Below, in pieces: positions 1 through 7,630 of a stretch of DNA of 11,038 bases. Where the stretch lies: positions 1 through 11,038 of the forward strand of contig CALDGV010000765.1 in assembly GCA_937941745.1 (NCBI GenBank), read 5' to 3'. Made by a program: the position numbers and the translations under genes. Below the pieces are notes generated by a model that saw nothing but the letters and a program-made list of their open reading frames with translations, was not told the origin of the DNA and ran no database searches. How positions within the stretch are numbered: position 1 is the stretch's first letter; the number at the start of each line of letters is the position of its first letter. Source of the DNA: an uncultured Prosthecobacter sp. GTDB lineage: Bacteria; Verrucomicrobiota; Verrucomicrobiia; Verrucomicrobiales; Verrucomicrobiaceae.

Positions 1-852
1 GCCGCGCCTGCCCCAGAGTTTGCCAAGCCAGCGGCCCTGCCTTCCCTGCTTTCGCAGGCAGCCCACCTGACACGGCGGCGTTGGACGCAGTGGCGCCGCA
101 CGCAGCGGGAGTGGCTGGAGCATCTGGCACTCTTCATGGCCTGTCCGATGATCGCCATGCTGCTCGTGGCGCCCAACACCGGCTACCTTTCCGAAATGTG
201 GAGCAGCAATGACCTGCCGGAGGTGCTCTGGCCGGCGGCTTTCACCTGTCTGATGATCCTCTTTGTGCAGGTGCTGCTGATCCTCATGATCAGCCTGCGT
301 CTTTCGGTGAAGGAGGTCGCCCGCGAACGGGTGCTTTTTGAGCGTGAACGCACGGCAGGCGTGAGCTCCGCAGCCTACCTGGCCTCCAAGCTGGCCTTCC
401 TGATTCCGCTGATGATCGCCCATGGCGCAGCGCTGGTGTTGCTGGTGGTGCTCATGGGAGGACATCTGCCAGGCAATAACTGCCTGCGTCTTGGACTGCT
501 TGTCCTTTCCGGGGTGGCCTTCAGCTGCCTCTGCCTGGGTCTTTCCGCCTGCAGCCGCAGCGCTGATCGCGCGCATGCCCATGCCTGGAAGCTGTGGGCG
601 GCAAACGTGCTGCTTTCCGGAGCGCTGCTGGGCTTTCCCCGGCCTCTCGGCGCGGTCCTTCAGCCCTTTCTGACAGCTTACTACGGCTGGTCAGGCAGTG
701 TGGACACCCTCACGGGGGTGATCGTCTTTGAGCCGATGACCAGGCTGGTGCGCACCTGGTTTGCCACACCTGCGGGGGCTGCGACCGCCCTGCTGATGCA
801 TGGTGTTGCGGGCATCGCCCTGGCGGCCTGGGGGCTCAAAAGACGCCGCTGA
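1..852 (+). CDS. ABC-2/ABCG-type transporter, C-terminal membrane part (5' truncated)
   Basis: The frame is open from base 1, so the gene begins before the window; 283 codons plus the stop are visible. The first ~40 visible residues form a basic, Trp/Arg-rich linker. They are followed by about six hydrophobic segments, near visible residues 41-58, 77-98, 128-152, 160-182, 196-222 and 256-278, and a short basic tail ending KRRR. The stretch LFERERTAGVSSAAYLASKL (visible residues 112-131) between the second and third helices matches the conserved cytoplasmic coupling segment of ABCG-type ABC-2 permeases. In that family the ATP-binding domain often precedes the membrane domain in one chain, so the missing 5' part probably encodes an ATPase, sometimes with FHA domains in this phylum (inference). 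The substrate cannot be told. The stop is only 4 bases from the stop of the convergent downstream gene. An internal ATG at 136 is unlikely to be the start because it lies inside the first helix. Confidence 0.8.
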   Translation, partial: AAPAPEFAKPAALPSLLSQAAHLTRRRWTQWRRTQREWLEHLALFMACPMIAMLLVAPNTGYLSEMWSSNDLPEVLWPAAFTCLMILFVQVLLILMISLRLSVKEVARERVLFERERTAGVSSAAYLASKLAFLIPLMIAHGAALVLLVVLMGGHLPGNNCLRLGLLVLSGVAFSCLCLGLSACSRSADRAHAHAWKLWAANVLLSGALLGFPRPLGAVLQPFLTAYYGWSGSVDTLTGVIVFEPMTRLVRTWFATPAGAATALLMHGVAGIALAAWGLKRRR

Positions 853-856
853 AGCC

Positions 857-1717
857 TCAGCTCCGCAGCCAGTCGAAAAAGGACTTCTTATCAGCCGCTG
901 CCGGCTGAGCCACCTGGATCTCTGGAGCAGCCTGGGGGGCAGGTTCGACGGCCTGGGCCACCCTTTCGGAGATCGTTTGCGGCATCTGTTCAGACAGGAG
1001 GAAGGGTGAAATGAAGCTCTTCGTGAAGCCAGGCACAGCGGGCGGCGCAGGCTGCTCGGTCTGGATGAAATCGGGGGCCGGCATTTCGGCTCCAGTCTGC
1101 TCATCCAGGATCACGGGCAGGCAGATTTCATCGGGGATCTGGCCGACAGGTTCACTCGATGCCGGCTGTGGCATGAAGTGGAAGAGGTCGCTGGAGCTGG
1201 GAGTCTTTGCCTCGTCCCCTTCAGCCTCTTCATCCAGCAGCGGGGCCAGGGGTGGGAAGACCTGCATTTCAGGCATGGCAGGAGCCGGACGCAGGTTCAG
1301 CGGTTCTGCCGGGGGTTCTTCGCTCTCAGGCAGCGTCGGCAGCGGCTCTGTGGGAGGCAGGCTGCGCGGAAGCGATGGTGAAAGCGCGGCACGAAGGTCA
1401 TCCCAGGCATCCGCGACCGGCGTTTCTGCACGTTCGGGCGCGGATGGGCAAGTTTCCGCACTGGTTGGGAGAGCTGGCAGAGGATCCGGCTCTGGCCGCA
1501 CAGTTTCCTGCACGGGCTGCCTTTCAGGCCTCACCTCTGGCTGAGAGGGAGGCGGAGCATGGCGGCGTTTGTTCCACCAGGCCAGAGCCAGCCCGGCTGC
1601 CGTGAGCAAGACCGGACGACTGAGCCTTGAGGCCACAATCACTCCCGCCGCCGAGGCCAGGGCAATCTTGGCGTAGCCGGAGGAACGGGATGATGATGGA
1701 GCTTCAACAGGTTCCAT
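857..1717 (-). CDS. Membrane-anchored proline-rich protein of unknown function
   Basis: No family recognised. From the chosen start the product is 286 residues. A short Ser-rich leader is followed by one long or two short hydrophobic segments (about residues 15-47, ending AWW then NKRR). A long Pro/Glu/Ala-rich tail of low complexity follows, very likely disordered. Short ordered-looking islands remain, such as AWDDLRAAL (about residue 105) and the extreme C-terminus [10 protein letters not shown], which could be a docking motif (inference). Start choice: the frame also has ATGs at 1831 and 1888. The 1831 codon overlaps the divergent gene's ATG and the 1888 codon lies inside it. Starting at 1717 leaves a 112-base divergent intergenic region and puts the hydrophobic segment near the N-terminus; 1831 remains possible. 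The plus strand here has only shorter overlapping frames without domain character. A tethered scaffold is conceivable, but no role can be assigned. Confidence 0.6.
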   Translation of the reverse strand: MEPVEAPSSSRSSGYAKIALASAAGVIVASRLSRPVLLTAAGLALAWWNKRRHAPPPSQPEVRPERQPVQETVRPEPDPLPALPTSAETCPSAPERAETPVADAWDDLRAALSPSLPRSLPPTEPLPTLPESEEPPAEPLNLRPAPAMPEMQVFPPLAPLLDEEAEGDEAKTPSSSDLFHFMPQPASSEPVGQIPDEICLPVILDEQTGAEMPAPDFIQTEQPAPPAVPGFTKSFISPFLLSEQMPQTISERVAQAVEPAPQAAPEIQVAQPAAADKKSFFDWLRS

Positions 1718-1829
1718 GCACCCGGAGCGTATCCCAGGACGCCTCGGCCGTGCAACCCGAATGTCAGCGGCTTTGTGGCTGGCGCGAAGGAAGGCTTCTC
1801 GGGCCTGCGTTAAGGCTCGCCTCTTTTCC

Positions 1830-2918
1830 ATGAAGCCTTTTCTTGCCGCCCTCCTCGCCTTCACGCTGGCTGCTCCCGCCCGTGACAAGACCCTCGACTT
1901 CTACTGGATTGATTCCGAGGGCGGCGGCTCCACGCTCATCGTTACGCCCGCAGGCGAATCGGTGCTCGTGGACACCGGGAATCCTGGGGGGCGCGATCCT
2001 CAGCGCATCCAGAAGGTCGCCACGGAGGTCGCCGGCCTCACCCGCATCGATCATGTCGTCATCACCCACTTTCATGCGGATCACTTTGGCGGGCTGGCGG
2101 AGCTGGCGGCCCTCATGCCTGTGGGAGCACTTTATGACAAGGGCCTGCCCGAAGGCAGTCCCGATGGCAAGCCGCAGGACATGCGTTGGACGCTGATGAG
2201 CCGCCCCTACCGTGATGCGAAGGTGGAGAAGCGGGTCACCCTGGCGGCGGGAGATGAGATCCCCCTCAAGCAGGTTGAAGGCAGCCCGAAGCTGACCCTG
2301 CGCTGCCTGGGCGCGAATCAGAAATTCATCCCCGCCCCTGCGGGAGCGCCGCTGAATCCACTGAACGGCAGCGTCCCTGCCAAGGCGGCCGATCCGAGCG
2401 ACAACGCCAACAGCGTGGTCCTGGTGCTGGATTTTGGCGGTTTCCGCTTCTTTGATGGGGGAGACCTGACTTGGAACGCTGAGGAAAAGCTGGTCTCCCC
2501 GGTCAATCTGGTCGGCACCGTGGATCTCTACCAGGTGAACCATCACGGTCTGGACGTGAGCAACAATCCGCTGCTCGTCCGCAGCCTCTCCCCCACGGTT
2601 TCGGTGATGAACAACGGCCCGCGCAAGGGCACCAGCAAGTCTGCCATGGAGGCGCTGAGGTCCGTGGCCACCCTCCAGGCCATGTATCAGGTGCATGAAA
2701 ACGTGCGGGATGACCGCGAAAACACGCCGGACAAGAGCATGATCGCCAATCTGGGAGATCCGGCCAGCGCCGCAGCCACGGGCGGCGAGCACGGCGACCC
2801 CGCTGCAGGCTGCAAGGCACACCACATCCACTGCTCCGTGAGCGCGGATGCCAAGGCCTACACGGTCCGCGTGCCTTCGAGCGGCCATGCCAGAACCTTT
2901 CAGACGCGGGCCAAGTAG
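1830..2918 (+). CDS. Exported ComEC-like metallo-beta-lactamase-fold hydrolase
   Basis: 362 residues. Residues 1-16 form a typical signal peptide ([17 protein letters not shown]), so the enzyme is probably periplasmic or secreted. The metal-binding signature [10 protein letters not shown] lies at residues 79-88, with ligands H80, H82, D84 and H85. Later come [11 protein letters not shown] (194-204), the metal-bridging Asp in GGDLTW (D212) and NHHG (237-240). This arrangement, a GD pair followed by an HHG, is the pattern of the MBL domain of ComEC/Rec2-type proteins, here free-standing without the ComEC membrane channel. Substrate unknown; phosphodiester or nucleic-acid hydrolysis is a family-level guess. 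Residues 305-340 are Gly/Ala/His-rich with two cysteines (C328, C335), unlike the core fold. The longer frame starting at 1716 is rejected because it would bury the signal peptide. No Shine-Dalgarno is visible. The gene is convergent with the DUF2062 gene downstream. Confidence 0.85.
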   Translation: MKPFLAALLAFTLAAPARDKTLDFYWIDSEGGGSTLIVTPAGESVLVDTGNPGGRDPQRIQKVATEVAGLTRIDHVVITHFHADHFGGLAELAALMPVGALYDKGLPEGSPDGKPQDMRWTLMSRPYRDAKVEKRVTLAAGDEIPLKQVEGSPKLTLRCLGANQKFIPAPAGAPLNPLNGSVPAKAADPSDNANSVVLVLDFGGFRFFDGGDLTWNAEEKLVSPVNLVGTVDLYQVNHHGLDVSNNPLLVRSLSPTVSVMNNGPRKGTSKSAMEALRSVATLQAMYQVHENVRDDRENTPDKSMIANLGDPASAAATGGEHGDPAAGCKAHHIHCSVSADAKAYTVRVPSSGHARTFQTRAK

Positions 2919-2920
2919 GC

Positions 2921-2933
2921 CGGTCTAAGACCG
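2921..2933. terminator. Short inverted repeat between convergent genes
   Basis: CGGTCT-A-AGACCG is perfectly symmetric and occupies most of the 26-base gap between the stop of the MBL-fold gene (2918) and the stop of the DUF2062 gene (2945). As RNA from either strand it gives a 5-bp stem with a 3-base loop. No U-tract follows on either strand, so intrinsic termination is uncertain. Its place suggests a bidirectional 3'-end signal. Confidence 0.3.
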
Positions 2934-2944
2934 CCAAGCTTCGC

Positions 2945-3520
2945 TCAAGGGCCTTCCAGGGGCAGCACGGGCTCCTTCCGGCGGTGGTTCCACTGCTCCA
3001 GCCAGCCCCAGCTCAGGTAGCTGAGGATGTAGGACAGCGGGGAGAGCACCGCACCGAGCACCACGCCTCCGAAAAGCATCACCGGCGCATGTTCCTTCAG
3101 CGCCAGCCAGAGTCCGGCCACATCCCCGGGCAGCTTGTCGGGAAAAGGTGTCGTCGGCACCTCGGTGAGGAAGGCCAGCGCCCATTTTCCGACCGCATAT
3201 TCCAGAGGCACGAGGCCGGCGATGGTCACCGGATTGCTCAGCCAGCACATGACGAGGGCGATGGGGATGTTCACCCGGAAAATGGCCGCCAGGATGGTGG
3301 CCGAGGGCATCTGGATCGGCAGCAGCTGCAGGGTGATGAAGCTGCCGATGGCCATGCCGCCGGCAAACGTGTGCTTGGTGGGCTTCCACACCCGCTTGTT
3401 CAGGAAGTGGAGGGCGAACCAGCGCATGATGCCGCTCTGCTTCAGCTTCCTCGGATGCTTGAGAAAGCGGATCGTTTTGAAGACTGTGCGGCGGAAATGG
3501 CCCCGTACGAAATTGAGCAT
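2945..3520 (-). CDS. DUF2062 family membrane protein
   Basis: 191 residues. The N-terminal ~50 residues are strongly basic (many K/R) and cytoplasmic-looking. The DUF2062 hallmarks follow: FAGGMAIGSFI (52-62), a proline-bearing segment LLPIQMPSATILA (66-78), then FRVNIPIALVMCWLSNPVTI (81-100) with the family's N-P-hydrophobic and SNPVT elements. A second hydrophobic block (146-170) precedes a charged tail. The family's biochemical role is not established. It starts 13 bases after the uppP stop on the same strand, so it is probably co-transcribed as the second gene of that operon and may act in envelope lipid handling (inference from position only). No Shine-Dalgarno precedes the ATG, so translation may depend on coupling to uppP. 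A second, shorter minus-strand frame over 2925-3389 is an out-of-frame shadow. Confidence 0.85.
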   Translation of the reverse strand: MLNFVRGHFRRTVFKTIRFLKHPRKLKQSGIMRWFALHFLNKRVWKPTKHTFAGGMAIGSFITLQLLPIQMPSATILAAIFRVNIPIALVMCWLSNPVTIAGLVPLEYAVGKWALAFLTEVPTTPFPDKLPGDVAGLWLALKEHAPVMLFGGVVLGAVLSPLSYILSYLSWGWLEQWNHRRKEPVLPLEGP

Positions 3521-3533
3521 GGTGGCGGGGGAA

Positions 3534-4334
3534 TCAGTGGCCGTTCATGGCTGCCATGACAAGCAGCAGCACGCCCAGGGCGATGCGATACCAGGCGAAC
3601 CCGGTGAAGGTGTGGCTTTGAACAAAGCGGATGAGCCATTTCACCACCACGAAGGCCGACAAGGCGGAGACCAGCGTGCCCAGGCCCACGAGGCCCCAGT
3701 TTTGCTGCATGGCCTCACCGTCTGCGAAGGCGGAAACGATCTTCAGGCCTCCGGCGGACATGAGCGTCGGGATGCCGAGGAGGAAGGAAAACTCCGTCGC
3801 CGCAGGTCGTGCGATGCCAAAGGCCATCGCCATCAGGATGCTGGCCCCGGAGCGCGAGGTGCCGGGGAAGACGGCCGCCAGGAGCTGCGCCACCGCCACG
3901 GCCACCACCACGGTCCAGGTGATTTGCGCCAGGCCTTCCTTGCCGCGGTAGTGCCTTTCCAGGGCGAGAATGATGAACCCGCCAATGAGTGTCGCCCAGG
4001 CGACGGGCTGGATGCTTTCGGGAAGCTCGATGTCCAGCTTCTTGATCACAAGCCCGCCAAGGGCTGTGAGCAGGAAGGCGGTGCCGAGCTTTTGGAGGTA
4101 GTCCTGCGTCGCCGGATCGCCCAGGCTGGTGGCCAGCTGCCGCACGCGCTGCATGAACACCGCCAGCACCGCCACCACGGCCCCGCTCTGGATCACCACG
4201 TCGAACAGGTCACCCTGCTTTGGCAGCCAGCCCAGGTTCTGCGGGATCAGCAGGTGCCCGGTGGATGAGATGGGCAGGAACTCCGTGACGCCTTCGATGA
4301 TTCCAAGGATGATGACAGCGAGCCAGTCGGGCAT
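3534..4334 (-). CDS. uppP: Undecaprenyl-diphosphate phosphatase (UppP/BacA)
   Basis: 266 residues, the normal family length. It removes a phosphate from undecaprenyl diphosphate in the inner membrane, regenerating the lipid carrier for peptidoglycan and other surface polymers; overproduction is known to give bacitracin resistance. Both family signatures are present: EGVTEFLPISSTGHL at residues 14-28 (catalytic-site glutamates E14 and E18, plus the S-S-T-G-H stretch) and PGTSRSGAS at 157-165 with its essential Arg (R161). The C-terminal FAWYRIALG (246-254) is also typical. About eight hydrophobic segments are visible. The open frame continues upstream to 4496, but that extra part is basic and non-conserved; family alignments start at MPDWLAVIILGIIEG, so ATG at 4334 is chosen. 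It is divergent from the DEG-like gene across 165 bases and followed by the DUF2062 gene. Confidence 0.95.
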   Translation of the reverse strand: MPDWLAVIILGIIEGVTEFLPISSTGHLLIPQNLGWLPKQGDLFDVVIQSGAVVAVLAVFMQRVRQLATSLGDPATQDYLQKLGTAFLLTALGGLVIKKLDIELPESIQPVAWATLIGGFIILALERHYRGKEGLAQITWTVVVAVAVAQLLAAVFPGTSRSGASILMAMAFGIARPAATEFSFLLGIPTLMSAGGLKIVSAFADGEAMQQNWGLVGLGTLVSALSAFVVVKWLIRFVQSHTFTGFAWYRIALGVLLLVMAAMNGH

Positions 4335-4365
4335 GAGGGCGGGGAAAAAGGGCGAAAATCGGTCA

Positions 4366-4377
4366 GTTCGAGCGAAC
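4366..4377. promoter_or_regulatory. Small inverted repeat between divergent uppP and protease genes
   Basis: GTTCG-AG-CGAAC has perfect 5-base arms with a 2-base centre. It lies 32 bases upstream of the uppP ATG, a possible operator position within the shared divergent region. The arms are short, so chance is a real possibility. Confidence 0.2.
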
Positions 4378-4441
4378 CTTCGGGCGGACGGCGTTGAATG
4401 CAAGCCTGCGGACGGACAAGCCAGACGTTTTGACGAACCTG

Positions 4442-4471
4442 TTGTCAGAATCGCGCGCCACTGCGTATCTT
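4442..4471 (+). promoter_or_regulatory. Candidate sigma70-type promoter for the DEG-like protease
   Basis: TTGTCA (4442-4447, 5 of 6 to TTGACA) is followed after 18 bases by TATCTT (4466-4471, 4 of 6 to TATAAT). This predicts transcription starting near 4478, about 20 bases before the ATG at 4500. It is the best -35/-10 pair I found in the divergent region, and no equally good pair was seen for uppP on the other strand. Confidence 0.3.
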
Positions 4472-4499
4472 TCCCGCCACGAGACCTCTTCTCCACCCT

Positions 4500-6005
4500 A
4501 TGCGTCCACGCCTTCTCCTCCCGTTTCTCGCCCTGCTATCTGGAGCGGCCCTGCCGACCACCCGTGCCCAGGAGCAGGGCGCGGCCAGCACCGCCATCGA
4601 TCTGAGTTCTGGAGAGTGGGAGGGCGTGGTGAACATCGATGTCTCCGTGCTTTTCCCGGATTTCCGTGAGCCTTGGAATGCCGGCCAGCCCTCTGGCGGC
4701 AGCGGCACCGGCTTTCTGATCGGCAAAAACCGCTTCCTGACGAATGCACACGTCATCAGCAACGCCACGAAGATCGTCATCCGCACCTCGAACGATCCGC
4801 GGCCCCATCCTGCGCGTGTGGTGCATGTCGCGCATGACTGCGACCTCGCTCTGATCGAGGCGGAAGACGGTACGCCTTTTGAAGGCATGAAGCCTCTGAC
4901 CTTCGGCGGCATTCCCAAGCTGAACACCGAGGTCATTGCCGTCGGCTACCCGATCGGCGGCGAGCGCATCTCCGTCACCCGCGGCGTGGTTTCGCGCATC
5001 GACTTCAACACCTACAGCCACAGCGAGGTGGACTCCCATCTGGCGATTCAGGTCGATGCGGCCATCAACCCCGGCAACTCCGGCGGTCCCGTGCTCCAGG
5101 AAGGCAAGGTCGTCGGCGTGGCCTTCCAGGGCTACAGCGGTCGTGTGGCGCAGAACGTCGGCTACATGATTCCGGTGCCGGTCATCCAGCGCTTCCTCAA
5201 GGATGTGGAGGACGGCAAGTATGATCATTATGTTGATCTCGCCATCAGCGACTTCCCCATCGAAAACAGCGCGCAGAAAAAGGCGCTCGGCATCGGTGAG
5301 GACGGCGTCGGCGTCATGGTGGCCGAGGTGGAGCCCGCAGGCAGCGCGGGCGGTGCCCTGCAGCGTGGGGATGTGCTCCTCGCCCTCGACGGCAATCCGG
5401 TGCTCAACAACGGCCTGCTTCGCTTTGACGGCGAGCTCATGGACATGAGCGAGGTGGTGGAGCGCAAGTTCGCCGGCGACAAGCTGAAGGTGTCCTTCCT
5501 CCGGGAAGGCAGGAAGATGGAAAAGGAGATCGAGCTGACCCGCTTCGTTCCCTACGTGAAGCTCGGCAGCCAGTACAACCAGCGTCCGCGCTACATCGTC
5601 TATGCCGGCCTCGTCTTCCAGCCCATGGACCGCAACCTTGTGGATGCCCATCAGGTGCGTGACAGCACGGCCAACTACCTCTTTGACAACTATCTGACGG
5701 ACAAGCTGTACGTTGATCGTCCCGAGCCGGTGATGCTCACCACGGTGCTCAGTGATGAGGTGAACGCCTATCTGGCACCCTATGCGCAGAGTGTGGTGGA
5801 TGAGATCAACGGCGTGAAGATCCGGAGCCTGCAGGATGTGGCGGATGCCCTCCAGAAGGAAGACGTGAAGAAGGATTTCGTGGTCATCAAACTCCTGGAG
5901 AAAGGCCGCCCGCTCGTGCTGAAACGCGATCTCGCCGAAACCGCGCATCCACGCATCATGAAAACCTACGGCATCCCTGAGGACAAATACCTGGGCAACG
6001 AATGA
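4500..6005 (+). CDS. Exported DEG/HtrA-like serine protease with PDZ domain(s), catalytically intact
   Basis: 501 residues. A signal peptide (about 1-23, ending TTRAQ) predicts a periplasmic enzyme. The trypsin-like domain (about 40-240) carries the whole triad: H84 in FLTNAHVIS, D115 in AHDCDLALIE, and S194 in AAINPGNSGGPV with an intact oxyanion loop. A PDZ domain follows (about 250-345; GVMVAEVEPAGSAGGALQRG at 271-290). A C-terminal PDZ-like region (about 365-480) begins PRYIVYAGLVFQPM. This second module and the FLKDVEDGKYD linker (232-242) resemble plant DEG9-type proteases more than E. coli DegP. Family role: ATP-independent degradation or quality control of misfolded envelope proteins, usually in oligomers. 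The stop lies 41 bases before the preferred start of a catalytically degenerate paralogue, so the two are almost surely co-transcribed. No Shine-Dalgarno is visible at the ATG. Confidence 0.93.
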   Translation: MRPRLLLPFLALLSGAALPTTRAQEQGAASTAIDLSSGEWEGVVNIDVSVLFPDFREPWNAGQPSGGSGTGFLIGKNRFLTNAHVISNATKIVIRTSNDPRPHPARVVHVAHDCDLALIEAEDGTPFEGMKPLTFGGIPKLNTEVIAVGYPIGGERISVTRGVVSRIDFNTYSHSEVDSHLAIQVDAAINPGNSGGPVLQEGKVVGVAFQGYSGRVAQNVGYMIPVPVIQRFLKDVEDGKYDHYVDLAISDFPIENSAQKKALGIGEDGVGVMVAEVEPAGSAGGALQRGDVLLALDGNPVLNNGLLRFDGELMDMSEVVERKFAGDKLKVSFLREGRKMEKEIELTRFVPYVKLGSQYNQRPRYIVYAGLVFQPMDRNLVDAHQVRDSTANYLFDNYLTDKLYVDRPEPVMLTTVLSDEVNAYLAPYAQSVVDEINGVKIRSLQDVADALQKEDVKKDFVVIKLLEKGRPLVLKRDLAETAHPRIMKTYGIPEDKYLGNE

Positions 6006-6046
6006 TCCCCAGCCCGGCACCTGAAACCATCTTCCGCTCCTTCCTC

Positions 6047-7591
6047 ATGAAGCTCTTTCTGACCGCCCTCTGCCTGGTCTTCCTCATCCACCCCGCCCTG
6101 CTGGCGCAGAATACGGCGCCTAAGCCAAGCCCCCTGCTTCCTCTCCAGCGCAGCCAGCAGGCCGCCGTGCCGGTGATCAATGCCAGCTCGCTGCTCAAGG
6201 TCAACGTCACCTACCAGAACTACAACCTGCAGATCCCCTGGCAGAAGGAGAGCGCCGGAGGCCGGCGTGGCCTGGGCATCGTGCTGAAGGACAACCGCGT
6301 GCTCGTCACCGCCCAGATGGTGGCGGATTCCACCTACATTGAGTTCGAACTGCCCGAAAGCGGTCACAAGCTGCCCGCCAAGGTGGTCGCAGTCGATTAC
6401 GAGGCCAACCTCGCCCTGCTGGCGCCTCATTCCCCTGCAAAGGAGAAGGAGTTCTTCGCCGGCATCACCCCTGTCGAGGTGGACACCTCCGCCCGCATTG
6501 GTGACACGCTTGCCGTCTGGCAGAGTGGTCGTGTGGGTGATCTGATCGTGACTCCCATGCGCATCAGCAAGGTGATGACGCAGGGCTACTTCGTCGAAAA
6601 TGCCGCCTTCCTGGTTTACGAGGCCACCGGCATCATCCGCAGTGAGTCGAACAGCTTCACCCTGCCCATCGTCAAGGGCGGCAAGCTCGCCGCACTGCTG
6701 CTGCGTTACGATTCCAAAAACCAGGTCGCCACACTGCTCCCGGCCCCGATCATCGACCACTTCCTCAAGGACGTGGCTGACGGCAAGTACGACGGCTTTC
6801 CTTCCCTCGGCATCGAGTTCCAGATCACCCAGGATGAGCAGTTCCGGGAGTATCTCGGCCTCAAGGGCGGAGCTCCGGGAGTCTTCATCAGCAAGGTCAT
6901 GAAGGGCGGCAGCGCCGATCAGGCAGGCATGAAGCCGGGTGACATCATGGTGGCCATCAATGGCCACGCGATCGATGCCCGCGGCGACTACCAGGACCCG
7001 CAGTATGGGGCTGTCAGCGCCAGCCATCTGGTGCGCGGACGCGGTTTTGTCGGAGAAGACGTCGAGATCAAAGTCCTGCGTGAAGGCAAGGAAGTCGCCC
7101 TCAAGGGCAAGCTCACCCGCAAGCAGCCCGACGACTACCTCGTGCGCCCTTACCTGTTCGACAAAGGCCCCAAATACGTCCTCAGCGGCGGCGTGCTCTT
7201 TCAGGAGCTGACCAGCGCCTATCTGGGTGCTTTTGGCAGCGAGCAGCGCGGTGGCGCCATCCTCCGCCTTCAGCGCATCGCCGCCCAGCCGGAGGATTTT
7301 GAAAAGGACGGGCGCAAGAAGGTCGTCTTCATCGGGGCCATCCTGCCTACGCCCAGCACCCAGGGCTATGAGCGCATGAGCGGCCAGGTGGTGCTGGACG
7401 TGAATGGCCGGAAGATCACAGAGCTGGCCGATGTCGCCACGGCGCTGAAGGAGCCCAAGGATGGCCTGCACATCATCAAACTGCGTGAGTTCCCCTACAT
7501 TTTGCACCTCGATGCCCTGCGGGTGGAACGCGACAACATGCAGCTCCTGAGCGGAGCCTTCCGCGTCAGCGAACTGCAGCGCCTCGACTGA
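6047..7591 (+). CDS. DEG/HtrA-like pseudoprotease with PDZ domain(s), paralogue of the preceding gene
   Basis: 514 residues from the chosen start. Signal peptide about 1-20 (MKLFLTALCLVFLIHPALLA). The trypsin-like fold is traceable, but the triad is lost. The His motif reads RVLVTAQMVAD (Q90 where His is expected), the Asp motif DYEANLALLA (N121 for Asp), and the GNSGGP oxyanion motif has become SESNSFTLPI (about 199-208). One Ser may remain, but without the glycines. The linker FLKDVADGKYDGF (239-251), PDZ domain (about 252-357, PGVFISKVMKGGSADQAGMK at 277-296) and C-terminal PDZ-like region starting PKYVLSGGVLFQ align with the upstream protease. This supports tandem duplication followed by loss of catalysis. 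The likely role is a regulatory or adaptor partner (inference). Start: an ATG at 6002 overlaps the previous stop as ATGA and would add 15 residues; 6047 is preferred because it gives a normal signal peptide. Confidence 0.9.
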   Translation: MKLFLTALCLVFLIHPALLAQNTAPKPSPLLPLQRSQQAAVPVINASSLLKVNVTYQNYNLQIPWQKESAGGRRGLGIVLKDNRVLVTAQMVADSTYIEFELPESGHKLPAKVVAVDYEANLALLAPHSPAKEKEFFAGITPVEVDTSARIGDTLAVWQSGRVGDLIVTPMRISKVMTQGYFVENAAFLVYEATGIIRSESNSFTLPIVKGGKLAALLLRYDSKNQVATLLPAPIIDHFLKDVADGKYDGFPSLGIEFQITQDEQFREYLGLKGGAPGVFISKVMKGGSADQAGMKPGDIMVAINGHAIDARGDYQDPQYGAVSASHLVRGRGFVGEDVEIKVLREGKEVALKGKLTRKQPDDYLVRPYLFDKGPKYVLSGGVLFQELTSAYLGAFGSEQRGGAILRLQRIAAQPEDFEKDGRKKVVFIGAILPTPSTQGYERMSGQVVLDVNGRKITELADVATALKEPKDGLHIIKLREFPYILHLDALRVERDNMQLLSGAFRVSELQRLD

Positions 7592-7610
7592 GCGGCCGGC
7601 TGGTAGAATC

Positions 7611-7630
7611 AGCCACCCTGCAGGGTGGCT
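7611..7630. terminator. Perfect 20-base palindrome after the pseudoprotease gene
   Basis: AGCCACCCTGCAGGGTGGCT equals its own reverse complement. It begins 19 bases after the stop at 7591. As RNA it forms an 8-bp GC-rich stem with a UGCA loop. The position fits a terminator or mRNA 3'-end stabiliser, but there is no T-run after it, so a classical intrinsic terminator is not shown. A protein-binding operator is an alternative. Confidence 0.4.

Noticed and set aside
1764..2888. 374-codon antisense frame opposite the MBL-fold gene
   Set aside because: The plus frame has the full metal-binding signature and a signal peptide; the antisense product has none and would overlap the divergent upstream gene.
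3135..4268. 377-codon plus-strand frame opposite uppP and the DUF2062 gene
   Set aside because: It spans two recognised minus-strand genes and translates to a charged, low-complexity product rich in His, Gly and Glu.
4335..4496. Longer start for uppP at 4496
   Set aside because: The added 54 residues are basic and not hydrophobic, do not belong to the family, and would fill the divergent promoter region.
6047..7591. Second DEG-like gene as a decaying pseudogene
   Set aside because: The frame is open over 514 codons with intact signal peptide and PDZ regions and good similarity to its neighbour. Only the catalytic positions are altered, which fits a functional pseudoenzyme better than decay.
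7611..7630. Palindrome as an insertion-sequence end or attachment site
   Set aside because: No transposase or integrase, no second copy and no target duplication were seen; it is better explained as a 3'-end hairpin or operator.
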